33,355 nt of DNA from Candidatus Tetragenococcus pullicola (GTDB lineage: Bacteria > Bacillota > Bacilli > Lactobacillales > Enterococcaceae), in assembly GCA_019115705.1 (NCBI GenBank), contig DXDB01000201.1, positions 1 through 33,355 on the forward strand, given 5' to 3'. Position numbers and translations under genes: made by a program. The notes beneath the pieces were generated by a model. That model did no database searches, was not told the DNA's origin, and saw nothing but the letters and a program-made list of their open reading frames with translations. Each line of letters starts with the position of its first letter. The stretch's first letter is position 1. Below, piece by piece: positions 16,380 to 24,410 of this stretch.

Positions 16380-17846
16380 TTATTCTTCTTCTTGTAAAGA
16401 AGTCCCGTTTGTTTCTATCACCTTTTTGTACCAATAAAAACTATCTTTAGGAATACGAGCCAATTCTTTTTCCTCTTGATTATTGCGATCAACATAAACG
16501 AAACCATATCGTTTTTTATAGCCATTCAACCAACTCAATAAATCAGTGAAGGACCACGCACAATAACCGATAACTTCTACGCCATCTGTAATAGCTTTTT
16601 GCATTTCTAACAAATGTTTTTTTAAATAATCGATACGATAAGGATCGTGAATAACCTGGCCGTCGATAAGCTCATCAAAGGCACCTAACCCATTTTCAGT
16701 AACAAAAACAGGTAAATCATATTCAGCTTGAACGCGTCGTAAAGTAATCCTAAAACCAACAGGATCTATCTCCCATCCCCATTCTGTTTTCTTCAGATAA
16801 GGATTGGAACTATTTTCAAACATCATTTCTTCTGGTGCTGTTTCATTTTTCTCTGCTTGCATCAAATAAGGATCTACTTTGGAAAAAGATTTATCGCTTC
16901 TTTTCCCTGTCTCAAAATGATTTTGCTTAGCCGTACCACCATGATAATAATTTATACCTAAAAAGTCTGGTTTTCCTTGTGCCAAAGTTTTTTTATCTTC
17001 AGAAGTAATTTCGAAAGCTAGATCATTTTTTTCAAGTTGCTTTAACATAAATTTGGGGTATTTCCCTTTACAATATACATCCAACCAAAAACGATTATTA
17101 AACATATCTCCATTATCTGCTGCCAACACATCTTCTGGGTCACAGCTATAACTATACATCGGACCATAACCAAAACTTGGTCCAATCATTCCAGTCGGTA
17201 CTAATTCATGGAACAACTTCACAGCTTTAGCATTAGCCAAATTAACAATATGATTGGCTGCATACATTCGTTTTAGATCTGTTATTGCCGGTGGATGTCC
17301 AGCCCAACGATAGCCTAACGGAATAAAGACGTTTTGTTCATTCATCGTGATCCAATAATGAACTTTTTTACCAAAGCGTTCAAATAACACACGACAATAT
17401 TCAACAAAAGCATCTGCCGTTTGTCGACTTTCCCAGCCTTTGTAACGGTCTTGCAAGGCTTGTGGTAAATCCCAATGGTAAAGCGTCAATACTGGCTCGA
17501 TATCATTTTCTAACAACTCATCAATCAAATTTTCATAAAATTCAAGTCCTTTTTCGTTTACTTCCCCCTCTCCTTTAGGCAGAATACGTGACCAAGCTAC
17601 ACTAAATCGATAAGCTTTAAGTCCCATTTCTTTCATCAATTTAACATCTTCCTTGTAGCGATTGTAATGATCGACAGCAACTTTTCCATCGGTCTCTTCA
17701 AACGTGTTTCCTTTTATTTGTGAATATGCATCCCAAATTGAAGGGCCTTTACCATCAGAATCCCAAGCACCTTCTACTTGGTAGGCTGCTGAGGCCGCTC
17801 CCCACAAAAAATCTTTCGGAAAAGGATCTAAAGTCCTATGAAACAT
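16380..17846 (-). CDS. GH1 glycosidase, probable 6-phospho-beta-glucosidase
   Basis: This is a cytoplasmic GH1 enzyme of 488 residues with acid/base Glu170 (TMNEQN) and nucleophile Glu384 (VTENGLG). Near the C-terminus, LLSWLNGYKKRYGF holds Ser438, Lys445 and Tyr447 with the S-x6-K-x-Y spacing that binds the sugar 6-phosphate in LacG and BglA. True beta-glucosidases have Glu-Trp at this place. The Trp after Ser is as in LacG, so a galactoside phosphate is also conceivable. The longer reading from 17885 runs back into a terminator; ATG 17846 has AGGAGGG 5 nt upstream and is chosen. A strong hairpin ends 22 nt before the start, so expression needs read-through from xylA or an unseen control. 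Confidence 0.85.
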   Translation of the reverse strand: MFHRTLDPFPKDFLWGAASAAYQVEGAWDSDGKGPSIWDAYSQIKGNTFEETDGKVAVDHYNRYKEDVKLMKEMGLKAYRFSVAWSRILPKGEGEVNEKGLEFYENLIDELLENDIEPVLTLYHWDLPQALQDRYKGWESRQTADAFVEYCRVLFERFGKKVHYWITMNEQNVFIPLGYRWAGHPPAITDLKRMYAANHIVNLANAKAVKLFHELVPTGMIGPSFGYGPMYSYSCDPEDVLAADNGDMFNNRFWLDVYCKGKYPKFMLKQLEKNDLAFEITSEDKKTLAQGKPDFLGINYYHGGTAKQNHFETGKRSDKSFSKVDPYLMQAEKNETAPEEMMFENSSNPYLKKTEWGWEIDPVGFRITLRRVQAEYDLPVFVTENGLGAFDELIDGQVIHDPYRIDYLKKHLLEMQKAITDGVEVIGYCAWSFTDLLSWLNGYKKRYGFVYVDRNNQEEKELARIPKDSFYWYKKVIETNGTSLQEEE

Positions 17847-17867
17847 ATTTTCCCTCCTAATCGTTAT

Positions 17868-17905
17868 AAAAAACGAGTCAATCATTACTGATCGACTCGT
17901 TTTTT
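17868..17905 (-). terminator. Strong hairpin terminator after xylA, just before the GH1 gene
   Basis: AAAAAACGAGTC (17868-17879) pairs with GACTCGTTTTTT (17894-17905), with partial further pairing inside. On the minus strand the stem ends in TTTTTT and is followed almost at once by the GH1 ribosome binding site. No promoter fits in the remaining 21 nt, so it acts as a within-operon attenuator or partial terminator. Confidence 0.88.
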
Positions 17906-17915
17906 AAGTGTTTTC

Positions 17916-19223
17916 TTACACCAAATAATCGTTCAAACAGTTTTTGATGTATTCTAAATGACTGGATTCTAATTGAACATCATCATGTGCTAAAGCATAT
18001 TCGGTTAAAGACTCTAGGTTCACTTCATTATCGACAATCTTTTTACCAATACCTTCGTTAAAGGTTGCATAGCGTTTTTCTTTGATATCATCAAAGAAAT
18101 GTTCTTCTTTTAATTTAGCCGCTGCCTTTAAGCCACGTGCATAGGTATCCATGCCGGCAATATGAGCTAATAATAGATCTTCCATCTCAAAAGAAGAGCG
18201 ACGAACTTTGGCATCAAAGTTGATACCACCTGGCGCAATTCCACCATTTTCTAAGACTTCATACATAGCAAGCGTTGTGTCAAAAATATTCGTAGGAAAC
18301 TCATCGGTATCCCAGCCTAACAACACATCGCCTTGGTTGGCATCCATGGAACCTAAGGCATCATACTGACGGGCAACATTTAATTCATGTTCAAAAGTAT
18401 GGCCAGCTAAAGTAGCATGGTTGGCTTCTAGATTTAATTTAAAGTCCCCTTCTAAACCGTATTTTTGAATGAAAGCCATCGCTGTAGCTGCATCAAAATC
18501 ATATTGATGTTTAGTCGGTTCTTTTGGTTTTGGTTCTAATAAGAATTGTGGTTTATGTCCGATTTTTTCACCATAAGCGATAGCCATTTTGAACATACGC
18601 GCAATATTATCTTGTTCAAATCCCATGTTGGTATTTAACAAGGATTCATACCCTTCACGGCCACCCCAGAAGACATAATTCTCGCCTCCTAATTTTTTAG
18701 AAAGGTCCAAACCTTTTTTGATTTGTGCAGCTGCATAAGCAAATACATCCGCATTATTCGTTGAAGCTGCTCCATTTGTAAAGCGCGGGTGAGAGAACAT
18801 ATTGGCTGTATTCCATAGTAATTTGATGCCTGTTTGGTCCATTTTTTCTTTGATCAAGTCAGTAATTTCATCCAAGTTATCGTAAAATTCTTGCAAGGAA
18901 TCCCCTTGAGGAGCAATATCAACATCATGGAAGCAGAAATATTCAGCGCCTAATTTTTGGCAAATTTCAAAGAAAGCTTCCACGCGATTTTTCGCTGTTT
19001 CCATAGGTGTTTTCCCAAACCAAGTCCGTTGATTGATAGGATCACCAAATGGATCAGAACCATCTTGGGTCATGGTATGCCAATAAGCAATGGCAAAACG
19101 CAAATGATCTTTCATCTTTTTCCCCATTACTTCTTCTTCGGCATTGTAATGACGAAAAGCAAACATATTTTTTGTTTCAGGTCCTTCATAATTAATTTTT
19201 TCTACTTCTGGAAAATAACTCAT
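17916..19223 (-). CDS. xylA: Xylose isomerase
   Basis: This enzyme converts D-xylose to D-xylulose with two divalent metals per active site. The 435 residues match the usual class II length (about 435-440). Visible motifs are WHTMTQDGSDPFG (48-60), FHDVDIAPQG (98-107) with base His99, FWGGREGY, LEPKPKEPTKHQYDFD with metal ligands, LEANHATLAGHTFEHEL and GWDTDEFPTN. AGGAGG lies 7 nt before the ATG, and the gene starts 18 nt after xylB. It takes the xylose freed by the alpha-xylosidase. The order xylB-xylA is the reverse of the common xylA-xylB. Confidence 0.97.
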   Translation of the reverse strand: MSYFPEVEKINYEGPETKNMFAFRHYNAEEEVMGKKMKDHLRFAIAYWHTMTQDGSDPFGDPINQRTWFGKTPMETAKNRVEAFFEICQKLGAEYFCFHDVDIAPQGDSLQEFYDNLDEITDLIKEKMDQTGIKLLWNTANMFSHPRFTNGAASTNNADVFAYAAAQIKKGLDLSKKLGGENYVFWGGREGYESLLNTNMGFEQDNIARMFKMAIAYGEKIGHKPQFLLEPKPKEPTKHQYDFDAATAMAFIQKYGLEGDFKLNLEANHATLAGHTFEHELNVARQYDALGSMDANQGDVLLGWDTDEFPTNIFDTTLAMYEVLENGGIAPGGINFDAKVRRSSFEMEDLLLAHIAGMDTYARGLKAAAKLKEEHFFDDIKEKRYATFNEGIGKKIVDNEVNLESLTEYALAHDDVQLESSHLEYIKNCLNDYLV

Positions 19224-19241
19224 AACATTTCCTCCTAATTT

Positions 19242-20741
19242 TTAATCAGACAAACTTTGCAAGGCATGGCAAAGTTCGGCTGTCTGTGAATACACTTTTT
19301 GATACAAGGGATAAATCTTTTCATATTGACGCACGTTTTCTGGAATAGGTTGAATATTTTTGGCATAATGAACAAATTGATCCACACAAGATGTAAAATC
19401 ACTGAATAAACCACTACCAACTGCGGCCAACATCGCCGCTCCCATCCCTGGTCCTTGTTCTGTTTCTAAAACTAGCATTTCAGCATTGAAAATATCGGCT
19501 TGCATCTGTAGCCATTCTTTATTTTTTGCCCCGCCGCCAACGGATACGATTTGTTTAAATTCACGATTGGCTGTTTCTTTCATGATCTGTTGAGAATCTT
19601 TTAATGAGAAAGTGATTCCTTCTAAAACAGCACGACTAAAGTGATCTAGGCGGTGATGGGTATCAATGCCAATAAAGCTCGAACGAATCTGACTATCTTT
19701 ATATGGAATTCGTTCGCCCACCAGATAAGGTGTAAATAAAAGGCCATCTGCTCCAGGTTTGATTTTTCCAATATTTTGTAGTAATTCAGAGAAATCCTTG
19801 TCAGGCGCAAAGGTATCTCGAAACCAGCTCAACGAATTCCCAGCTGCTAAGGTAACACCCATGGAGTAAACTTCCTTGGTGACTGTATGGCAGAAAACAT
19901 GCAGTTCTCCTTTATAGTCGATATTTCTTTCGGACTCGTATGATAAAAAGACCCCACTGGTTCCAAACGAAGCCATCGCCACGCCTTCCTTAATAATCCC
20001 TGCTCCCAAAGCGGCACAGGCGTTATCAGCACCACCAGCAAATACTTTGATAGGTTGCTCAAATCCATATCTTTTTTGTAAGTCATTAGATAAAACACCT
20101 ACTTCAGCCGCTGAATCAAAAATCGGTGGCAAGATTTCTTTGGGAATTGAAAACTCCGATAAAATTTCTTCTGACCATTGGTTCTTTGTTAAATCAAGTA
20201 ATAGCGTTCCCGCAGCATCCGAAAAATCTGTGGAAAAATTTCCTGTCAACCAGTAGGCTAAATAATCCTTTGGTAACATCAAATGACGAACTTTCGCCCA
20301 ATTTTCTGGTTCATTTTCTTGTAACCACAAAATTTTAGGTAAGGTAAAGCCTTCTTGTGCAATATTTTTAGTAATAGCGACTAAGCGATCGCCAAAGCGA
20401 GACATGATTTCTTGACACTGCTTGGTTGTTCGGACATCATTCCACAAAATAGCCGGACGGATCACTTGTTTCTCTTGGTCTAAAATAACTAAACTATGCA
20501 TCTGCCCAGAAAAACTAATGCCAACAAGTTCTTTTTTTATTTCTGGAAAATCAAGCACCAACTGGTTAAGAACCGTATCAGCCGATTGAATCCAATCATC
20601 GGGATTTTGCTCACTAAAACCAGGTTTAGGACTTGCTAACGGATGATCCGCTATTGCTTCTCCCACAAGCTTGCCAGTTTCATTAAACAGAAGTCCCTTC
20701 AAAGAACTTGTCCCTAAATCTAATCCTAATACATAAGCCAT
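19242..20741 (-). CDS. xylB: Xylulokinase
   Basis: This FGGY-family kinase phosphorylates D-xylulose to xylulose 5-phosphate, the entry to the pentose phosphate or phosphoketolase route. At 499 residues it has the normal length. The N-terminal phosphate-binding stretch is LGLDLGTSSLKGLL (5-18). SFSGQMHSLVILD, ILWNDVRT, the catalytic Asp region in FAGGADNACAALGAG and the C-terminal SVGGGAKNKEWLQMQADI are typical. AGGAGG is 6 nt before the ATG. It is the first gene behind the xyl promoter and operator and is divergent from xylR. Confidence 0.96.
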   Translation of the reverse strand: MAYVLGLDLGTSSLKGLLFNETGKLVGEAIADHPLASPKPGFSEQNPDDWIQSADTVLNQLVLDFPEIKKELVGISFSGQMHSLVILDQEKQVIRPAILWNDVRTTKQCQEIMSRFGDRLVAITKNIAQEGFTLPKILWLQENEPENWAKVRHLMLPKDYLAYWLTGNFSTDFSDAAGTLLLDLTKNQWSEEILSEFSIPKEILPPIFDSAAEVGVLSNDLQKRYGFEQPIKVFAGGADNACAALGAGIIKEGVAMASFGTSGVFLSYESERNIDYKGELHVFCHTVTKEVYSMGVTLAAGNSLSWFRDTFAPDKDFSELLQNIGKIKPGADGLLFTPYLVGERIPYKDSQIRSSFIGIDTHHRLDHFSRAVLEGITFSLKDSQQIMKETANREFKQIVSVGGGAKNKEWLQMQADIFNAEMLVLETEQGPGMGAAMLAAVGSGLFSDFTSCVDQFVHYAKNIQPIPENVRQYEKIYPLYQKVYSQTAELCHALQSLSD

Positions 20742-20758
20742 TACACACCTCCTAAGTT

Positions 20759-20783
20759 AATTAGTTTTGTAAACCAACTAATT
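20759..20783 (-). promoter_or_regulatory. xyl operator (XylR binding site)
   Basis: Perfect 8-bp arms AATTAGTT (20759-20766) and AACTAATT (20776-20783) are separated by 9 nt. The 25-bp dyad matches the TTAGTTT...AACTAA pattern of Bacillus xylO in size and arms. It lies directly downstream of the -10 of the xylB promoter and covers the expected start of transcription, so bound XylR would block it. Confidence 0.85.
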
Positions 20784-20785
20784 TG

Positions 20786-20814
20786 ATTATAAAACAGAAG
20801 AAAATAGTTGTCAA
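20786..20814 (-). promoter_or_regulatory. xylBA promoter with consensus boxes
   Basis: On the minus strand a perfect -35 TTGACA (20814-20809) and a perfect -10 TATAAT (20791-20786) are 17 nt apart. This strong vegetative promoter faces xylB and is followed by the xyl operator. Confidence 0.9.
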
Positions 20815-20824
20815 ACGTTTTCAA
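20809..20824 (-). promoter_or_regulatory. cre-like site over the xylBA -35
   Basis: TGTCAAACGTTTTCA (20809-20823) contains the palindrome AAACGTTT and a perfect right cre half, with one extra base in the left half. It overlaps the -35 box, a usual place for CcpA repression. Confidence 0.5.
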
Positions 20825-20946
20825 AAAATTTTCCCTTTTTAAAAATTAAATACGATGCAATTAAAAAACGTATGTAAACAAAGAGCTTGCCATGCATCTT
20901 ATTTACAAGTAAACTTAAAAGAAAAGTAAGAAATAGGAGAAACAAC

Positions 20947-22119
20947 ATGGTTATAAACAAACTTGGCATCCGCGAACAAAACGAAGCGACTGTTTTGCAA
21001 GCGATTATTACACAAAAAAATATCAGTCGTATTCAAATATCGAAAAAAACTCATTTAAATAAAGCGTCCGTGTCACAAATCACAAAAAAATTAATCGATG
21101 ATCATTTCATTTTTGAAGTGGGTAGCGGACATTCTACGACAAGTGGCGGTCGTAAACCTATTCAATTAGCCTTTAACGGAAAGTGTGGCGTGGCAGTTGC
21201 GTTTGACGTTGGTTATAACTATATAAAAAGCCGACTCGCTTACGTCGACGGCACACCCATCAATAGTATTTCTAAACAAAATTTAGAGCTTAATCAAGTC
21301 AATATCTGTCCTTTTTTACAAGAAATTCTAGATGAATTATTGCTTTTTCTCCCACAAACCTCTTATGGATTAACCGGAATAGGAATTGCCATTCATGGAA
21401 TTGTAGAAAATAACCAGATGACTTTTACACCTTACTATGATTTAGTCGGCTTAGATTTTGTTACTTCTTTAGAAAAAGTATATGATGTCCCCGTTTTTCT
21501 TGAGAATGAAGCAAATTTAACCGGTCTAGGGGAATATTGCTTTGCTTCAACTCAGGAAAATTTGATCAGTATCAGTGTTCATAGTGGAATCGGAGCAGGA
21601 ATCATCACAAATGGTCGTCTCCAAACTGGTCACCACGGGGCTTCCGGAGAAATTGGACATTCCATTCTTTTTCCTGATGGCAAAAAATGTCCTTGTGGCA
21701 ATCATGGGTGCTTGGAACAATATGCTTCCAATAAAGTTTTGTTTGATAATTATGCAAAACAAGCCCACCTATCTTTTGTGAATTCTGACGTTTTTGCGGA
21801 AAAAGCAAACCAAAATGAAAAACTTGCAATACGTTTAGCACATGAAAATAGTCACTACCTAGCAATTGGCATTAATAATTTAACGACTTTGTTTGATCCA
21901 GAAACCATTTACATCAATAGCTCCGTCTATCGTAAAATTCCTTTCTTAGTCGGACAATTACAAGAACTTCTTAACAGTCGCTTTACCAAAGATGTCTTGA
22001 TCACAAACAGTCAGCTTGGCGAAAACGCCACCCTGTACGGAGGAGTCGCCTTAGTTTCCAGCCAATTTTTGCATATTGAAAAGTTGAAATTTCCAGTAGA
22101 CAAGACAAAGGCCATCTAA
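20947..22119 (+). CDS. xylR: Xylose repressor XylR, ROK family
   Basis: This transcriptional repressor of xylose genes has 390 residues. An N-terminal winged helix-turn-helix (about 10-55, ISRIQISKKTHLNKASVSQI) is followed by a ROK domain with the zinc motif CPCGNHGCLE (248-257, Cys248, Cys250, Cys255) and His238. The ROK catalytic ENDAN is replaced by ENEAN (186-190), as expected in a sugar-sensing protein without kinase activity. A longer reading from 20887 exists, but ATG 20947 has AGGAG 7 nt upstream. It is divergent from xylBA, with the operator between them. A perfect hairpin terminator lies about 100 nt after its stop. Confidence 0.94.
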   Translation: MVINKLGIREQNEATVLQAIITQKNISRIQISKKTHLNKASVSQITKKLIDDHFIFEVGSGHSTTSGGRKPIQLAFNGKCGVAVAFDVGYNYIKSRLAYVDGTPINSISKQNLELNQVNICPFLQEILDELLLFLPQTSYGLTGIGIAIHGIVENNQMTFTPYYDLVGLDFVTSLEKVYDVPVFLENEANLTGLGEYCFASTQENLISISVHSGIGAGIITNGRLQTGHHGASGEIGHSILFPDGKKCPCGNHGCLEQYASNKVLFDNYAKQAHLSFVNSDVFAEKANQNEKLAIRLAHENSHYLAIGINNLTTLFDPETIYINSSVYRKIPFLVGQLQELLNSRFTKDVLITNSQLGENATLYGGVALVSSQFLHIEKLKFPVDKTKAI

Positions 22120-22222
22120 AAAGTTTAATGCTCCTATTTTGCAACAATAAAATCGATATTCCACTGGGGGATTCGCCCTATTCATCAGCCTAAGCCTTCT
22201 CCATTTATCGAAAGACATAATG

Positions 22223-22262
22223 AAATGTACTATTTTTTGAGAAAAATAGTACATTTTGCTTT
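22223..22262 (+). terminator. xylR terminator
   Basis: A perfect 15-bp stem, AAATGTACTATTTTT (22223-22237) and AAAAATAGTACATTT (22242-22256), has a 4-nt TGAG loop and is followed by TGCTTTTT. The 103 nt between the xylR stop and this hairpin show no gene. Confidence 0.85.
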
Positions 22263-22286
22263 TTGTTACCAGTAAATTGGATTCTT

Positions 22287-22498
22287 CCGTATCTTTACGC
22301 GCTAAAGATACAATACTTTGTCATTTCTCTGTATCTTTTCGGGTTAAAGATACAGTACTTTGTCATTTCTCTGTATCTTTTCGGGTTAAAGATACAATAC
22401 TTTGTCATTTCTCTGTATCTTTACGGGTTAAAGATACAGTACTTTGCCTTTTCTCCGTATCTTTACGCGCTAAAGATACAATACTTTGTCATTCTTCT
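22287..22498. repeat. Five tandem 42-bp repeats, each a stem-loop
   Basis: The core GTATCTTT starts at 22289, 22331, 22373, 22415 and 22457, an exact 42-bp period. Each unit holds GTATCTTT, a 7-nt loop and AAAGATAC, then a linker like TACTTTGTCATTTCT. The arms are identical in all five; loops vary (ACGCGCT, TCGGGTT, ACGGGTT). Units 2 and 4 have CAGTAC and units 1, 3 and 5 have CAATAC after the stem, and the extra pair CTG/CAG makes the stems of 2 and 4 longer. The block fills the gap between the convergent xylR and P-type ATPase genes. As 42 is divisible by 3, all frames stay open and give a spurious 14-residue protein repeat. Confidence 0.95.
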
Positions 22499-22503
22499 GG
22501 AGA

Positions 22504-24354
22504 TTACCGTAAAGGATGGTTTAGTAAACGGATGGCATTTAAAATTACGACTAAAATACTTGCTTCATGGACAAACATACCGATTCCCATGCTGATCCAA
22601 TTGCTAAACAGAACACTTAGCAATAAAAAGACGACAACACCTACTGCAATAAAAATATTTTGCTTCATATTTCTAGTGGTTGCCTTGGCTAAAGTTAAAG
22701 CTTGCACCAAACGATTAAATTCAGAATTCATCAAGACAATATCTGAAGTTTCAATGGCAACGTCGGTTCCGCTTCCCATTGCGATTCCTGTATTTGCGTT
22801 GGCAAGTGAAGGACTATCATTGACGCCATCACCAACAAATGTGACATTATGCCCTTTGTCTTGAGCTTTTTTAATAGCATTCGCTTTATCAGCTGGTAAC
22901 ATATTTCCATAAGCTTGGGTCATTTCTAATTGAGAGGCGACTATATCCACAGTGCCTTGATTATCACCAGATAAAAGCACTAAATTTTGAACTCCCAATT
23001 TTTTTAAGGCATTTAAATCTTCTTTCACGCCTTTTCGAATTTGGTCTTTGATTCCCATAATTAAGACAAGTTTTTGATTACGAGCCATTAAAACAATGGA
23101 GTTTCCTGTCTGTTCGAGTTGCTCGATTTTATTTAGTGTTGCTGTAGTCAATGGTATCTTTTGTGTCTGCATGAGATGTAAGTTACCCACGAAAATTTGT
23201 TGATGATTGATTCTTGCGCTGACGCCGCCACCTTTGATAGTTTTTGTTTCTGACACAAGTTTTCTCTTCTGATTCGGAAATTTGGAAAGAATCGCTTTGG
23301 CTAAAGGATGGTCACTTTCAGCTTCAATACTGACTAACTCGCTTAGTATTTCTTCTCTTATTTCTGATAAAAAAAGGACTTCCGAAACAGAGGGATTGCC
23401 TTGCGTTAGTGTACCAGTCTTATCAAAAATGATGGTGTCTGTTTTACCAAAGTTTTGGATGGTTTCACTTCCTTTTAATAAAATACCATGTTTGGCACCA
23501 TTTCCAATTCCTGCAACGTTTGAAACGGGGATGCCAATGACCAAAGCTCCAGGACAACCTAACACAAGAATTGTTACCGCTAGTTTTACATCTTTGCTTA
23601 CTATTCCCACAATGAGTCCTAATAGCAATACGGCAGGCGTATAATATTTCGAAAATTTATCAATGAAACGTTCGGCATCAGATTTTGAATCTTGTGCTTC
23701 TTCTACCAATTCAATAATTTTACCAAACGTGGTGTCCTCACCGACACGCTCGGCTTGGATTTGAAGGGTCCCATTTTCTAAAATTGTGCCCGCAGAAACT
23801 GTTGCACCTATCTTTTTTACAACTTCTTTGGATTCTCCGGTAATACTTGCTTCATTGGCATAGCCACTACCTTTTATGACCTGGCCATCCACAGGCATCT
23901 TATCACCTGTTTTAACTAATAAAATATCTCCTTTTTCAATGTCATCTACAGCAACAACCTCAAATTCTCCTGAACTATTTTTCCTTAAACTACTTTCTGG
24001 TGCCATGTCAGTCAACGATTTAATAGCTTTACGCGTCTTACTGATGGTTGCCTGCTCTAAAAAATGTCCAGCTAAAAATAGGAAAGTGACCACCGCTGCT
24101 TCTTCATAACTTTTTACAAAAAAAGCGCCTAAAACGGCAATGGTGACTAAAACATCGATACTGACTACCTTTATTTTTAAAGATTGGTAGGCTTGAACAA
24201 ACACTGGTAGTAAGCCAAGAATTCCTGCTATAAATAAAGCTTTTCCAGCGAGGTTTCCGTGCGTAAGAAAAAAGTGATCCATCACAGCCAAAATGATCAA
24301 GAGACCATTTAAAATGGTAATCTCTTTTTTATGGTTTAATATAATCTTTTGCAT
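22504..24354 (-). CDS. P1B-type metal-exporting ATPase with CPG motif, probably Fe(II)/Co(II) class
   Basis: This is a membrane pump of about 616 residues that drives metal ions out of the cell. It has TGES in the actuator domain (about 172-175), phosphorylated Asp311 in FDKTGTLTQG, SDHPLAKAI, and VGDGVNDSPSLA. The membrane motif in helix 6 is GCPGALVIG (Cys267-Pro-Gly), where CPC or SPC is usual. The last helix carries VHEASILVVLNAIRLL-like sequence (HEAS), recalling the HEG(G/S) of P1B-4 pumps such as PfeT. No N-terminal metal-binding domain is present, also as in P1B-4. ATG 24363 touches the Shine-Dalgarno AAAGGA; ATG 24354 is 8 nt from it and is chosen. Metal identity is inferred, with Fe(II) favoured by the neighbours; Zn, Cd or Cu remain possible. 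Confidence 0.85.
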   Translation of the reverse strand: MQKIILNHKKEITILNGLLIILAVMDHFFLTHGNLAGKALFIAGILGLLPVFVQAYQSLKIKVVSIDVLVTIAVLGAFFVKSYEEAAVVTFLFLAGHFLEQATISKTRKAIKSLTDMAPESSLRKNSSGEFEVVAVDDIEKGDILLVKTGDKMPVDGQVIKGSGYANEASITGESKEVVKKIGATVSAGTILENGTLQIQAERVGEDTTFGKIIELVEEAQDSKSDAERFIDKFSKYYTPAVLLLGLIVGIVSKDVKLAVTILVLGCPGALVIGIPVSNVAGIGNGAKHGILLKGSETIQNFGKTDTIIFDKTGTLTQGNPSVSEVLFLSEIREEILSELVSIEAESDHPLAKAILSKFPNQKRKLVSETKTIKGGGVSARINHQQIFVGNLHLMQTQKIPLTTATLNKIEQLEQTGNSIVLMARNQKLVLIMGIKDQIRKGVKEDLNALKKLGVQNLVLLSGDNQGTVDIVASQLEMTQAYGNMLPADKANAIKKAQDKGHNVTFVGDGVNDSPSLANANTGIAMGSGTDVAIETSDIVLMNSEFNRLVQALTLAKATTRNMKQNIFIAVGVVVFLLLSVLFSNWISMGIGMFVHEASILVVILNAIRLLNHPLR

Positions 24355-24379
24355 CTTTTTCATCCTTTAAAAAAATATT

Positions 24380-24406
24380 CCAAAGAATGCCAAAAGCATC
24401 CTTTGG
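24380..24406 (-). terminator. Intercistronic hairpin before the P1B ATPase gene
   Basis: CCAAAG (24380-24385) pairs with CTTTGG (24401-24406), with further pairing of GCAT/ATGC inside. On the minus strand it is followed by AATATTTTTTT and then the AAAGGA of the ATPase gene. It looks like an attenuator between the 96-aa gene and the pump. Confidence 0.65.
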
Positions 24407-24410
24407 TAAT

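Noticed and set aside
22287-22498. CRISPR array
   Set aside because: The repeats are head-to-tail with no unique spacers, and no cas genes are near.
22256-22864. Plus-strand ORF of 202 residues with a 14-residue repeat
   Set aside because: The repeat is the DNA-level 42-bp stem-loop array read in frame, and the second half is the antisense of the P1B ATPase gene. No ribosome binding site supports it.
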